DNA from: Bombyx mori
Taxonomy: Eukaryota > Arthropoda > Insecta > Lepidoptera > Bombycidae
Length of the DNA: 64,000 nucleotides
Direction of reading: 5' to 3'
Assembly: GCF_030269925.1 (NCBI RefSeq)
Contig: NC_085117.1
Location: forward strand, 15,066,731 to 15,130,730
Part shown: positions 25,127 through 38,100 of the stretch, one piece after another
Layout: each line of letters opens with the position of its first letter
Numbering within the stretch: position 1 is the stretch's first letter
Program-made: the position numbers and the translations under genes
Notes under the pieces: generated by a model
Database searches by the model: none
Told to the model about the DNA's origin: nothing
What the model saw: only the letters and a program-made list of their open reading frames with translations

Positions 25127-25397
25127 CGAATAAATAAATAAATAAATATTTACTAACAGTCACGCCACGTTAACTGGTCCCGTGATAAGTTTGGAAAGAA
25201 CTTGTGTTACAGGTAACGGACCAGATAACGGAGATAAATATAAGATTTTTATTATACACATATACATATTTAATATACATCCATAACCCTGGAAAATACA
25301 TTTATATTTATCATACAAATATCTTCCCTTGGCGGGATTCGAACCCGCGACCCCCTTGTGTAGTGACCATGTCACTTACCACTACACCAGACGGCCG
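25127..25397 (-). mobile_element. tRNA-headed SINE (second family), copy 1
   Basis: On the minus strand the head reads GGCCGTCTGGTGTAGTGG with a clear B box (GGTTCGAATCC). The body then has CCAGGGTTATGGATGTATAT and ACCAGTTAACGTGGCGTGAC, with an ATTT-repeat tail. The head does not close into a tRNA acceptor stem, so this is not a tRNA gene. The copy at 29704 has the same order. Confidence 0.75.
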
Positions 25398-25506
25398 TTA
25401 AAATGATTCGATTCGAAAAGTGCCGTATGGAGTATGACACTGTGAGAAAAGCCTATTTATTACCGCAGAGAGGTCCGAGCTCATGAACATGATAAAATTA
25501 ATGTAA

Positions 25507-25917
25507 CTAGAGGTCCCGCAGTAGTCGAAATTCGACTATAACTAATTGGAATTGTAAGTTTGTACACTATTATGATAGTATTTTATACTTCTATAATCAC
25601 AAATTTCGCCAAGACTACACTATAAAAAATATTAACAAAGAACAATATTTAATCTATTCTCAATTTGACTACAGTCGTCAAGAACAAAAGTTTGACAATA
25701 GTTTGTATGCGTGTGTGCGTCAAATACATGGTTTGTAGTGTGTGTAATGTTTTCTTTATTGATTTCATGTATCTTTTATGAATTAATTTAAAAAATATTA
25801 GCATTGTGCACTTCTTCTCTATATTCTCTATAAGTGTGGAAAATTTCAAACTCCTCCGTCCGCGCAATTTTCGTAAAAAGGGATACAAAGTTTTTGCTTC
25901 ACGTATTAATATATAGA
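25507..25917 (-). mobile_element. Nonautonomous Helitron, copy 1 (411 bp)
   Basis: On the minus strand it starts TCTATATATTAATACG and ends CTAG, with a short hairpin (AGTCGAATTTCGACT type) about a dozen bases before the end. It sits between A and T, without a duplication. All four are Helitron hallmarks. No coding capacity. Confidence 0.8.
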
Positions 25918-26164
25918 TTAAGACTTCGTAACTTGAATTTGGAAGCGGTTTCAAGTCTTGGTATCTCTATTCTATGCTAGCTCATTATTAACATGCTTTC
26001 GTTAGCTTAATATGTATCTGTGCGGTATGTCATTGTATGTATGTAACGGAATCCTTGAATCTTCTTAATTTTTACGATTAAATTAAAATAATGCGATAAA
26101 AAATATGAAATTAATTGTTAGTTCGGTTTATAATTTAATAATGGTTTTTTTTTCTTTATTTACA

Positions 26165-26522
26165 TTTATTACTCTTTTTTTATTGCCCTTCTAGGCAGAC
26201 GAGCATACGGCCCACCTAATGGTGAGTGGTTACCGTCGCCCATGGACTTTAGCAATACCATGGGCAGAGCCAAGCTGCTGCCTACCGTTAAGTACTCTCC
26301 ACAAGCCTAGTTTGAGGAAGGTCATGTCATAACGCTCGGGAAACACCGTGGGGAGCTCATTCCAAAGCCGGCTGGTACGTGGCAAAAAAAATCTCTGGAA
26401 ACGCACTGCAGATGAACGCAGTGGCTCCAGGTAGTATGGAGGAACTCTACTCCGGTGGCAGGCAGTCCGATGATAAAAACGAAACAATGGAATCATCTCA
26501 AACAATTCCTCAGAGCACTCCC
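26165..26522 (-). mobile_element. LINE-A 3' end, 5'-truncated
   Basis: The minus strand encodes FEMIPLFRFYHRTACHRSR, then LPRTSRLWNELPTVFPERY and the end of the frame, followed by the standard 3' UTR and A-rich end (GGGCAATAAAAAAAG). It starts at GAGTGCTCTGAGGAATTG, as does the 50174 copy. Confidence 0.75.
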
Positions 26523-26616
26523 CTCACTATTATTTATTATTAGTGTATAAATAAGAGGTCGGGCCATCAGGCCATCTAGCACCTAGTGTTAAATAATTAA
26601 AGGAGCCCATGGATAT

Positions 26617-26637
26617 CACATCATCATCATCATCAAG
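26617..26637. repeat. (ATC)n microsatellite
   Basis: CATCATCATCATCATC, probably the tail of a lost RTE-type element. Confidence 0.55.
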
Positions 26638-27331
26638 TATTGGTTCGCCCGTTTAACACTGTTTAACTTTTATATTTGAAAAAAGCATTTTAGAAAATTT
26701 TCTTATCATCATTAAGATTTTTTGAGTTCAATATAAGTACTAATCTCTTAGTATACTCACAATGATTATTTTATCTACCAAAATACGACCACCATCGTTA
26801 CTTTCACAACTTTGAACCGAAGTCTATCTATTTTAGCAATAAAACAATAAAACCAAACTTACTTTCACTATTAACTATTTCTTACAAAAGTTCACGTTTA
26901 GTCAACAAAGTATGCTTAAATAGCCAAAAGGCAGTTTAATTTTGTACTATACGAACCGAGTGATATTCGCACTAACTATTGGGACCTTAGTGGTGGTTCG
27001 AATGCTTGGAAAGCCCACACTGGCCGGTATCACATTGTCCTCGTGTAGGTATCTGCCGCAAATAACCATGCGTAATGATTTGAAGAAATTTCAAGGGCAC
27101 TGCGACTTCTACATCATGTTCCAAGTTTCCTTTCACATAGTTGATGCTATGGGTTCTGATAGGTAGATCTGGTTGGTAGTGACTTCATCTGTCAGCCAAT
27201 AAAAAGCATATTATCATATTGCGCATTTTTTAATCAGAAGCACCCTCTTTGAAGGTTGTAAGAGTGCGATAGCCCGATAGACAGATAGATAGATCGATAG
27301 ATTTAAAAATATAAATTTTTTATAATAATCG

Positions 27332-28981
27332 GTTGAGGAAAAAGTTTCTTCGCACTTTTTAAGAAAATTCACAACATTTTTTAATATAGTTTATTTACAT
27401 TTAACTAAAGTGTGTAGGCACAATTTTTTCGATAACCTTTTACCATCTTGTAGGTAGGGACATGATCCCATTGCTATAGTTTTTTTTTATTTTTTTTTTA
27501 TTGCTTAGATGGGTGGACGAGCTCACAGCCCACCTGGTGTTAAGTGGTTACTAGAGCCCATAGACATCTACAACGTAAATGCGCCACCCACCTCGAGATA
27601 TAAAGTTCTAAGGTCTCAGTATAGTTACAACGGCTACTCCACCCTTCGAACCGAAACGCATTACTGCTTCACGGCGGAAATAGGCGGGGTGGTGGTACCT
27701 ACCCGTGCGGACTCCCAAGAGGTCCTACCACCAGTGATTACGCAAATTATAATTCTGCGGGTTTGATTTTTATTACACGATGTTATTCCTTCACCGTGGA
27801 AGTCAATCGTGAACATTTGTTGAGTACGTATTTCATTAGAAAAATTGGTACCCGCCTGCGGGATTCGAACACCGGTGCATCGCTACACATGAATGCACCG
27901 GATGTCTTATCCTTTAGGCCACGACGACTTTTGGAGCTTCTGATCAAAATACCGCGACAATTGGTTTTGGCAGTCCTCTCGTGATGTTAACCTGACACTG
28001 CCTTAAGAATTCTGAAGAGACTGAAACAGGTGGAAATCTGAAGGTGCACGGTCAGGACTATACGGCGGATGCATTAACACCTCCCAGCCAAGCTCTCTTA
28101 ATTTTTTCCTCAGATGTGCTGCTAAAGATGTGTGAGGTCTAGCGTTATCATGATGAAAAACCACACCCCTTCTGTTGATTAATTCCGGCCGCTTTTTCTC
28201 AACTTCTTGCTTTAATCTCATCAGTTATTCGCAGTAGAGTTCAGAATCGATGGCTCTGCCTGGTAGTAACAGCTCATAATGAATAATGCTCTTCCAATCC
28301 CACCACACACACAGCATCACCTTGTTGCGAGTTAGCCCGGGTTTCGCCACTGTCTGTGAAGCTTGACCGGTCTTTAACCACGAACTTTTTCGCACGTTCT
28401 TGTTGTACGTGATCCATTTTTCATCACATTATCTTCAAAAATGGTTCGGTTTCATTACGTCGTAATAAGGAATCACAAATGAGTACACGGTTCATTAGGT
28501 TTCTTCCAGTGAGCTCGTGAGGTGCTCAAATATCGAGCTTTTTTGTGTACCCAGTTGTTTTCAAATGCGCCAAAACTGTTTTGTGGTCAATTCCCAGTTC
28601 TTCAGCTACGTCGAAACTACTGATATGCCGACCTTGCTCCACTTTTTCAAAAATTGCATCCATTTTAAATTTGTGCTACCCTCACAGACACTGCACTGGG
28701 TCCATAAACATCGCAATTTTTTTTTGCGGCTTGCGTTGCATTTTTACCTTTTTTGTAGTAAAATTTTAAAATGTATCGAATTTCTTCATTAGAATCACTC
28801 ATCTTGACAGTACGAAAAATAAATAAAAATCACACATTTTCCTAATTTGAATTTGGGATTATCTTCTTTAAAATTTAAACTTTTAATGATACCAAAACCA
28901 GCCAGATACAAATAGTATAGCCAAAGAGATTTTATTACAAGTTCATACATACTATAATGCGAAAAGACTTTTTCCCCAACC
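27332..28981 (-). mobile_element. Mariner relic (DDxD transposase) split by Bm1
   Basis: Ends are related inverted repeats: GGTTGAGGAAAAAGTTTCTT at left and its counterpart GGTTGGGGAAAAAGTCTTTT at right. The minus strand still shows the transposase start (MSDSNEEIRYILKFYYKKGK), DEKWI, the second catalytic D in HHDNARPHTS, and the third in YSPDRAPSDFHLF. There are stops (one a TAA inside YCE*L), and much of the N-terminal domain is missing. Without the Bm1 it would be about 1.2 kb. Confidence 0.8.
27484..27930 (-). mobile_element. Bm1-type SINE, essentially full length
   Basis: Complete from the A-rich tail (TTTTATTGCTTAGATGGGTG) to the tRNA-like head (B box as GGGATTCGAACACC, A box as ATCCTTTAGGCCACGACGAC). 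It interrupts the mariner relic, so it is younger than the mariner. About 445 bp. Confidence 0.85.
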
Positions 28982-29703
28982 TATTACTTCTTTATGGATG
29001 TTTGTCAATAAAAAACTCGAGCGATTTTTTTGCATGTGTTTGGGTGGGATGACTTTATGGGTTGAAAAAATTGAACCTAATAGGTAGTACTATAATATTT
29101 TATATTATTTATATATTATTTTTCGTTTCAGGGAAGATCGCTTCCACCGAGCCCGCTGGTCTATAGTATGATTGAGACTACGATCTCCTGTAGATTACGT
29201 TACGTTACATTAATACTATAGTTGGATTTGTTAAGATCTAATTCCTATTTTGATTTATCATTGAAAGTGTTTATAAATCTAAGGCAAATTAGTGTAAGTC
29301 AGGTTGGGTGCTCGCGAAAATATAACGTGTCCTTCTTTTAATGGCCAAAAACCTTCACCAAGCAAATAAAATCAAATGAGATAAGGTAGGTCGTATCCAA
29401 TTCATATTAAATGGTTTCTATTACCGATGGACGCTAACAATCAAGGATACATACATATTGTTTCCTATTCTATAGAGTTAAATTCAGGTTTAATTTGAAA
29501 GCAAAATTTCTATACAACGAAACTTTTCTTCTGCAGGACAGAAAATGCAAAAGTGGAATTAAATGTATTTCTGGTGAATGTGATAGTTCCAACTCCATTA
29601 AGTTTCGATAAATACGTAATTAAGACTACATTAAATAATTAAATTATAACAACTTTATTCTAAGAAATTTAAATTCTTAAACTGTGTAATCGAATAACAT
29701 AAT

Positions 29704-29960
29704 AGCGGCCGTCTGGTGTAGTGGTAAGTGACATGGTCACTATAGAAGGGGGTCGCGGGTTCGAATCCCGCCAAGGGAAGATATTTGTATGATAAATATA
29801 AAATGTCTTTCCCAGGGCTATGGATGTATATTAAAATATATGTATGTGTATAATAACAATCTTACATTTATCTGGGACCTGTAACATAAGTTCTTTACGA
29901 ACTTAGTACGCGACCAGTTAACGTGGCGTGATTTTTAGTAAATATTTATTTATTATTACT
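29704..29960 (+). mobile_element. tRNA-headed SINE (second family), copy 2
   Basis: Head GGCCGTCTGGTGTAGTGG with B box GGTTCGAATCC, then CCCAGGGCTATGGATGTATA, ACCAGTTAACGTGGCGTGAT and an ATTT-type tail. About 5 kb from copy 1, in the opposite orientation. Confidence 0.75.
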
Positions 29961-30065
29961 TATTATTATAATCTCAATTTTATATTTAATAAAGTTCCGT
30001 TTAACGTCATCATTTTTTTGTTTTTTATAGGATGATTTTTAATTGATTTTTGTAACACACTTTTG

Positions 30066-30410
30066 AAGTCGTCGTGGCCTAAAGGATAAGACGTCAATCG
30101 ACGTATCATGAAATAAGTACTCAACAAATGTTCACGATTGACTTCCACGGTGAAGGAATAACATCGTGTAATAAAAATCAAACCCGCAAAACTGTGAGTC
30201 CGCACCACCACCCTGCCTATATCTGCCGTGAAGCAGAATGCGTGTCGGTTTGAAGGGTGGGGCAGCCGTTGTAACTATACTGAGACCAGAACTCATATCT
30301 CAAGGCTTGTGGCGGTATTTACACGTTGTAGATGTTTATGAGCTCCGGTAACCACTGAACATCAGGTGGGCCGTGAGCTCGTCCAACCATCTAAGCAATA
30401 AATAAAAAAA
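30066..30410 (+). mobile_element. Bm1-type SINE with internal deletions
   Basis: Has the A box half of the head (GTCGTGGCCTAAAGGATAAG) but lacks the B box region and part of the middle. Ends AAGCAATAAATAAAAAAAAC. Confidence 0.75.
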
Positions 30411-31990
30411 ACTTTTTTACATTCCTCAAAAAAAATGATAAATTAATTTTAATTATAGATTACTGATGATAAAAAGGCAATGAAGTAGGAAACCTATGGA
30501 AATGAAACGTCAACCAAAATTTCGTGCCACTGTGACGTCATCTGGCCACAAAACATGGCGGCTTTAGTGCTGTACAAAAGATTTCAATGTTATCAGGTTT
30601 TATCGATAAACGTTCTTGGCTCATTTTATTTTAAATATTGTTGAGTATTATTTATTTGTAGAATTTATACTTTAATGGGAAGTAAGTAGGTATATTGTTA
30701 TGTGCAAATATGATATGATTTAGATGAGTGAAATCTAAGACAAGTTCGTCCTTCGAATTTGCCAAGTAAACGATATGATGATTTTTAAAAGTTGCTACAC
30801 TGATTTTATAAAGTTGTCGTTTGTCGCAAAACATAAAGATATGGCGTAGTTCAAAGCCATCAGCCCATTTCTAGCATGCTAAATGTTATCGTATTTTGAG
30901 TACGTGTTTTTCTTAGACTATTACAATCTATTTTAATTGTTTTGCTGACTCTAAAGTCCGTAACATACTACCGCAGCGCACCCCAAGGAAGGTGCGCCGC
31001 ACCATTTGAATCACTTTCGCTTGAGAGTGATTCAAATTATAAACTTATCAAGGGACCGCGTGAAAAAAAAAAACACCTACAGAACATTTATTCATTAATT
31101 ACAAACGTCATTCCTTGTGACTTCCTCTCTAAAATCACTTAATTATTAAATATTTAACAAATTTACAATAGTGTTTTACTCACTGCGGAATAAAACTATT
31201 TTATTTAAATAGTTCCGAAGAGATTTTGTCGGTAGCCTTTTTCCCGAAATATCTAAACAGAATGTCTAAATATGTTTTGATGACATATTTTAAAATGGTA
31301 TTTATGATTAGTGTCATGATCAATAGATTCCGACCGAAAAATGGGTTTTTCGGATGAGGGCTCCATAATGAATTTAAATACATATAGATAATAGTTTTAG
31401 GACATCGACTTTCTTGAGATCCTATAAAATACGTTTTAATTATTATTTTTGTATGTTTTAAGCATGATAAATTATGAAATTTTATATAATCAATCATATT
31501 AAATCGATATCATAGTCAATAAATAATGTACAACCCAAAACAGACGGCCGAACTGACGTGATAATGACATTTGGCGCGCTAAACATGGCGGATTTTCGGC
31601 CTCATTAGACGGAGACGGAGATATTTACGTATATTCATGTTTCATTTTATGTACGCACTGAAATACTGTTATATTGTTTTCCTGCGAGTTAAAGTGCTGA
31701 GTAAGAACGAGATAGATATATGTTTATGTATGTGCCTTCAAAATGGGTGCTATTTATATAGGTAAGCAATTGTACGTAGGTATAGAACAATATGTCGTGT
31801 CCCTACTATATAGGTCTATGTAAAAAGGCAAAAGGAGTTTTTGACAGTTGACAGTTGGCACCAATTACTGCAAATATGTCAAATTGATTAAAAATAAAGT
31901 TGTCAAGCGTCAGACCAATACATAATTCGTTTAAGGAAATTTGTTAATTTCAGCATTTCCCACAGTTTATTCAACAAAAAGTACACAAAT
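30411..31990. other. Intergenic stretch before WBP11
   Basis: Contains two adjacent hairpins (30976-31036, see findings), and two small motifs AACATGGCGG at about 30553 and 31583 near CRE-like TGACGTCA. No gene could be assembled; the minus-strand frame at 31201-31497 is listed as rejected. Confidence 0.35.
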
Positions 31991-32102
31991 TCGAATAAAT
32001 TATAAACTCACCTTATTGTGCGAACTAGTAAGAAGTTAATAGATATTGGTTAAAAGTAATATTTCTTTTCACACGTCTATTAGCCATCAATAATTTGTCA
32101 AC

Positions 32103-32166
32103 ATGGGACGCCGATCTATAAACACCACTAAAAGTGGAAAATATATGAACCCCACTGATCAAGCGA
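32103..32166 (+). CDS. WBP11: WBP11 exon 1
   Basis: ATG in the context CAACATGG at 32103, donor GTAAGT after 32166, phase 1. Encodes the invariant N-terminal signature of the family. Confidence 0.95.
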
Positions 32167-35100
32167 GTAAGTATTTTTATCCCGAAAAAACCATTTGCTA
32201 TCACAATAATAAAATGTAAAAACACTTCTGAAATAATCTAAATATTTACAAATAACCTTACTTTCATAGAATCAAATTCAATACAAAGTTGTTGTTTTTA
32301 TAGGGAAAGAAGCAAGAAAAAAAGAGCTAAAAAAAAACAAAAGACAGCGTCAAATGGTCAGAGCTGCTGTGCTGAAAATGAAAGATCCTGTTCAAATATT
32401 GGAGGAACTACAGAAAATTGATGAAATGGGTATGAATCAGTTTGTAAAATTTTATGTTTGAGACTGGCACAATATGTTTATGCGCGGAAATCACTTGAGC
32501 TTCTACTACTATTTCCAAATCATCCATCCTTGCTTATTCTGTCATGATAGAATTATGTGTTCAGGTCAAAAGTGTGACACCATTTTATAAAACCTCAGAT
32601 AGTTTGACCAATCTCTTACAGAATTCAATGTACTGCAGCCATCTCCACTTAACGAAAAAGTATTGAAAGAGAAAAGAAAAAAACTCAAAGAAACTTTTGA
32701 CAGAGTCCTCAAAATGTATGTAAGTACTTATAATTAAATGCTCGTGTCTCTATTCTTAGCAGTACGTGCTTTGCCAAGGACTCCAGTACAAATGTCATTA
32801 TAGCATCAAATTTTATGAATGTGTTAATTATTTTAAAACAGCAGTTGAAAAATAAATGTTATTTAAAAAAGCTCATTATGAATGCTTTACATTGCCATCT
32901 TTATTACCTTTATTAATAAATGTTTAGAATGTAGTTTCAAGAATCAGCAAAAAACTAAGTGCTTGCTCGTTTCCAAATATATGTACTTAAATCACACAAA
33001 AAAATTATAAAAAAATATATTATTAAATCAGTACAAATAATAAGAATGACTTTAACTAAATGAAAAAGCTCTACATTACAGAGTTATGGCCAAATTGTTT
33101 AACAAAAAAAAAAAATACAAAATGTATATGTTTATATAAAAAAAAAACAAGTTTTAATCATGAGCCTAACTAAAAATTAAAAGTTTTTTATCATGGTCAT
33201 TCTGATCAGGATTAAATATTGTCATCACTCTTTGATATTATGACTAAACATAATTTAATTTAATATAATTTAAAAAAAATTATAAAATTATATTCATAGA
33301 GTGGATCACATTCTATAGTATTTTCAGTTCATAAAACTTAAAAGAGATTAGCAGAAGCTAATCAAAATATAATGATTCATTCTAACATTGTATATTTTTC
33401 ACAGGACAAAGATGAGCCAGAGAAATGGGTAGATCTCAAACGTCAAGAAATGGAATATGAAAAGAGGAGAGCCCATTTAATATCATATTACGAATCAGTG
33501 AAGCATGCTCAATCTGTTCAATTGGATGATATTCCGTTGCCTGCAATACAAGTAAGTAAATCATACTAAGTAAAACTTCACTATCATTGCTCCTCTTATA
33601 GCAGAGCAAGATTATGCTTCTCATTCTCATTTGTCATTGAAAGCCAGGATTGACACTGGGCCTAGACAATAATGTGAAAGAAGGGGCTTATAGATGTGCG
33701 CCCCCTGGCTGAGCCTTTGCTCGCCCACCTGTCCTGGTGAAACTGGAAAGGCCTCCGGGCCACCAGAAATCTTTCAATCATAAAAAAAAGATGTACATTC
33801 ATGATTGACAACATAGTTTGTTACCATGTCCATAATATATGTGACCAGTTGTGTGGGTATTAGATACAGATAAACTAGTACATTTGTATGTATAATGTCA
33901 TCTCCAGAAAAGCTTTCAATGTATCTAGTTATTATGTATAATGATAAAACAACATTTTTACAAAACAAGATCTTTTTACTAATTGTTTTAAATTTCATTA
34001 TAATAAAAATTAGTAAAACTTGGAAAACGAATACAATTTGTTGTTGTATCAGTCTGATGTAAAAATTCTTACTGAAGAAATTCAAACAACGATTCAACGT
34101 TTTTAGCTATTCACATACTGCTTACATATAATCAATTAGTCAGCTATCTTCTCTATATAGACTATAAACTAAACTAGTTTAACTACCATTTTAAAGTATG
34201 GCGCATACTAATAGGCTTATAAAAAAAGAGATATTATGTCAACTTAAATGTGATTAATTATGATTATTTGCCAAACTGATTAAGTTGTAAGTTCAACATC
34301 AATTTGTAAGGTGATGATTAAGAAAACAAGACTAATAACAAATAACCAAAACAAAATCTTATCATCAGTTTAAATAAAAGTAAAATCTCATTTTAATTAA
34401 TTTTAACTATCCACAACAAAAAATTGAACTTATTAATCTGTTGTTTATAGTGTAACGAAATTTGTAGGTTCCTGACAACATTCTGTACAATACTGCGCCC
34501 CCTTCACAAATACCGCTGCCCGCGGATATTACCCAAGCCCCGCCTGGTCCAGTGAAATCTATACTCAAAAAGGAAACTATTTACAAAGTGAGTGATAAAA
34601 AAATAATTATACATTTTTTACAAAGTATTGTAATAGGATATAATCTGCCATTATTTTGTTGTAATGTTAACTCAATTTATAAGTAATTTTTTTTAAGATT
34701 CATACACATTTGAAAAGTTTATCTCTATAAAAGCAAATAATGTTGTTATCAAATTATTTTACTATTTTCAATAATTATTTTTTCAATATTGACTTGATAT
34801 TGAATTGACTCATATTTAGGAAAACTGGAAAACAATTCTCCCCTATTTGGATGGGCGGACTAGTTCACGGCCCATTTGATCTTAAGTGGTTACCGGAGCC
34901 CATAGACATCTACAATGTAAATGCTGCCATCTACCTTGAGATATGAGTTGTAAGATGTCACTTTTATCAGTACAACGGCTACCCCGTCCTTCAAACCGAA
35001 ATGCATTACTGCTTCACTTTGCGGACTAAAAAGACGTCCTACCACCAGTAAGCTCAAAATTAATAATTAAAAAAACGCTTTTACAGGAAAAACCCGCGGG

Positions 35101-38100
35101 AGTTGAACCACCCGGGGTACCGCCCGGTCCGCCTGTTGATTTCCATACCCTTCTAGTAGAAGCTAAGCACGATAAAAAGAAGAGTCTCAGGTTTTCTGAA
35201 ATAGTGGATGAAGGTCCACCCGGAGAAACAGTAAGTTAAATAAATGTTACTATTACTAGTGCAAATGGGCAAGAGGCCTTAATTTTAAGATTAATAGAGC
35301 AACTTCATTATATTACCACCCATTTTCTGATGTAAGCTCGTAGTTCCCATTCTCGGAACAGCACATAGTAAGTTTACAAATAAGATGAAAAATCGGTCAG
35401 ACTACACTGAATTTCGCGACATAATATTATTATTAGAGGTCGGAGTAGGTACATTGATTTAAGGTCGTTGACGTCAAACGTAGAGAATAATATGGATATG
35501 CCTATTTATTGTGATATTTGTTCCAGAATTTTGAAATTAGCATGAATCTGTGTTTAAGGTGAAAAACGTATTAATAATATTAATCTACGCTATCAGTGCT
35601 AGCTAATGGTGTAAGAAATCAGTATTTTATACAATAACACCTTGGAATAGTTCACCGTATTTTGTCCCTTTCTGTTGTATTATAAATGACGCTTGTCAGT
35701 ATGAGACAAAACTTAGACAGGCCTTACTTTACCTCATAAATATAGAAATTGTATCCGATGATGATTAAAAATATATTTTTTCAATTTAAAAAAATAATCA
35801 TTATGGATAAAATGGCATGTCCATATTATAACATCTTGACGCAAGTATATAAAATCAATCTACCTACTACGACCACTGATTATTAAGTAAAAAGTAAAGA
35901 AGATTTTGAAGACGAAAAATTACTTCACTTATATATTTTTATATAGATTTTTTAATATTATTTATAGTTTTATTGTAATTAATAGTTTTATAATACTATT
36001 TTATATATATATATATATTACCTGGGGGCTTGCGGAAAAGAGAAAGCCTCTAGGAACTATTATTTTAAACTATATAACATAATAATATTATTATTACGAA
36101 TTATCAATTATTATCAAATATTGGCTTATTGTTTTTGAAATGTTAAAAAAGTTATTTTTCTTTTTTTCAGGCACTTCCGCCGAAATTACCGCAGCTTCCG
36201 ATGCTACCCCCCGTTGAGGACTTAGATGGTGAAGCGATCGACGACAGCGACGTGGCTGGAGCAACAGCCACTCCTAAACCGACTTCTCTGCAACAAAGAA
36301 TGTTGGCACTTTCTGGACAGAACATTGATGATTTCATGAAAGAAATGGAAGAGGTTCATCGAAAGAGAGAGAGAGATCGTGCGGCCGATTTGAGTGCACG
36401 GTAAATCGTAAATTGATGCAAAATTATACTTCATTGAAATAATATTAGCTAAAGCATGCAAATACAGTGGTCTAGGCTCCGAATATGATTTTGTCCCTTT
36501 CGGTGTCGAGACTCTTGGTCCATCGATTCCTAGCACTTAAGGCTTTTTAAGGAAATAGCAAAAAGGTTAGTCGATATTACAAGAAGAGCTGGCAGCTACC
36601 TCGGACAAAGAATTAGTTTAACTATTCAAAAGGGGAACGCCGCCAGTATCTTCGGAACCTTGCCTGAAAGGACTCCTTTTAATAATATATTTTAGTTATT
36701 ATATTTTTATTTATTTTAGTTTCATTTTTTTATTGTATATCATGTGGTAATTAATATTTTATTTTTGCTGCATATTAGCTAATAATATGACTCCTTAATT
36801 TACTCTGATCTTTTGATCGGTTTGTTATAGGAATAAAAAATATTGATTATTGTCTTTGCTAAAGTTTATTATGGATACAATCATATAATTTCACTCAAAC
36901 ATTATTTAGGAGGTTGTTGAAAATTAATCACATTACACAGATTAAGTGCATTGAAACGTGGTGACGGCCGAGACAGCGATTCTGACAGCGACCTGGAGCC
37001 TCCGCCCCCGCACGTGTCGGTGCAGCCGCCCCCGGTGCCGCCGCTAATGGCGCACGACTTCACGCTGGAGCCGCCCGGCGTGGAAATCCGATCGATACCA
37101 CCTCCCCCCCTACTTCCTCCTGGTAAGTTATACTTGCTTCGTCATATTGGCTAGCTGGAACTTCTTTAAATGGAAAAAGCTTTAATTACCCTCCATCTCG
37201 GTAACATTAGCCCACTTACTCACTTTTTACATATCAAATTTTTTTTATTTCCAAACGAGATAAATTTTACTATTAGACTTTGAAAGGAGAATTCTCATTG
37301 CAGAATTTAAGATTAGGCTGCATGGTATGATACCTTTGCCTTTCCAATTGGAAAAATAAAACTACTACTAAAACTAAAGTGTACGCGTGTGTAAGGTGTC
37401 CGGCCGGCGCTGCGCCTGGCGCCGCCGGGGCCGCCGCCGGGCGCTCCGCCCCGCCTGCTGCGGCCGCTGGTGCCGCCGCCGCCGCCCAAGCCCGCGCCGC
37501 ACGTGTCCGTACTCTCCGCCGCGCCACAGCTCATCACCAAGAAGGACTCACAAGGTACCTCACCAAGCTTCTATGGAACACTTTAGAGAACACTACGCAC
37601 CTACATGTTTTTTGCTACGATGGGTGGACTAGCTCACGGCCTACCTGGTGTTAAGTGGTTACTGGAACTCATAAACATTTACAACGTAAATGCGCCACTC
37701 ACCTTGAGATTTCTAAGGTCTCAGTATAGTTACAGCGGCTTCCCCACCCTTCAAACCGAAACGCATTACTGCTTTACGGTAGAAATAGGCAGGGCGGTGG
37801 TACCTACCCGTGCGGACTCGCAAGAGGTCCTCTATACCTAGTCTTGCCATAAGTACTGTGACAAAGAAAAAAAAATTCTACCTAGGCGGCACTGAAAATT
37901 TCGGGAATTAACGAAGTGACACAACATTACTATTTAAAAATGTATTTATTGCTTTTCGAAGTATTCTCCGCGAAATTTGACACATTTTTCCATACGATGG
38001 AACCAATCATTGAAGCAACCATTCCGTTCGGAAGTTGGGGTCTCCAAAATGGCCGTTTTGTAGGCGTCCACAGCTTCTTCAGGTGATGAAAATCTCTGTC

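Noticed and set aside
29706..29778. Possible tRNA gene
   Set aside because: A and B boxes are present, but the acceptor stem does not pair, and a SINE body follows directly. The same unit recurs at 25397.
31201..31497. 98-codon minus-strand frame near the 5' side of WBP11, with a poly(A) signal right after it
   Set aside because: AT-driven composition, no recognised motif, and no upstream exon that could be joined convincingly.
37273..37654. Several long frames on both strands around WBP11 exon 9
   Set aside because: They are shadows of one very GC-rich exon; only the frame in phase with exons 8 and 10 gives a family-like proline-rich protein.
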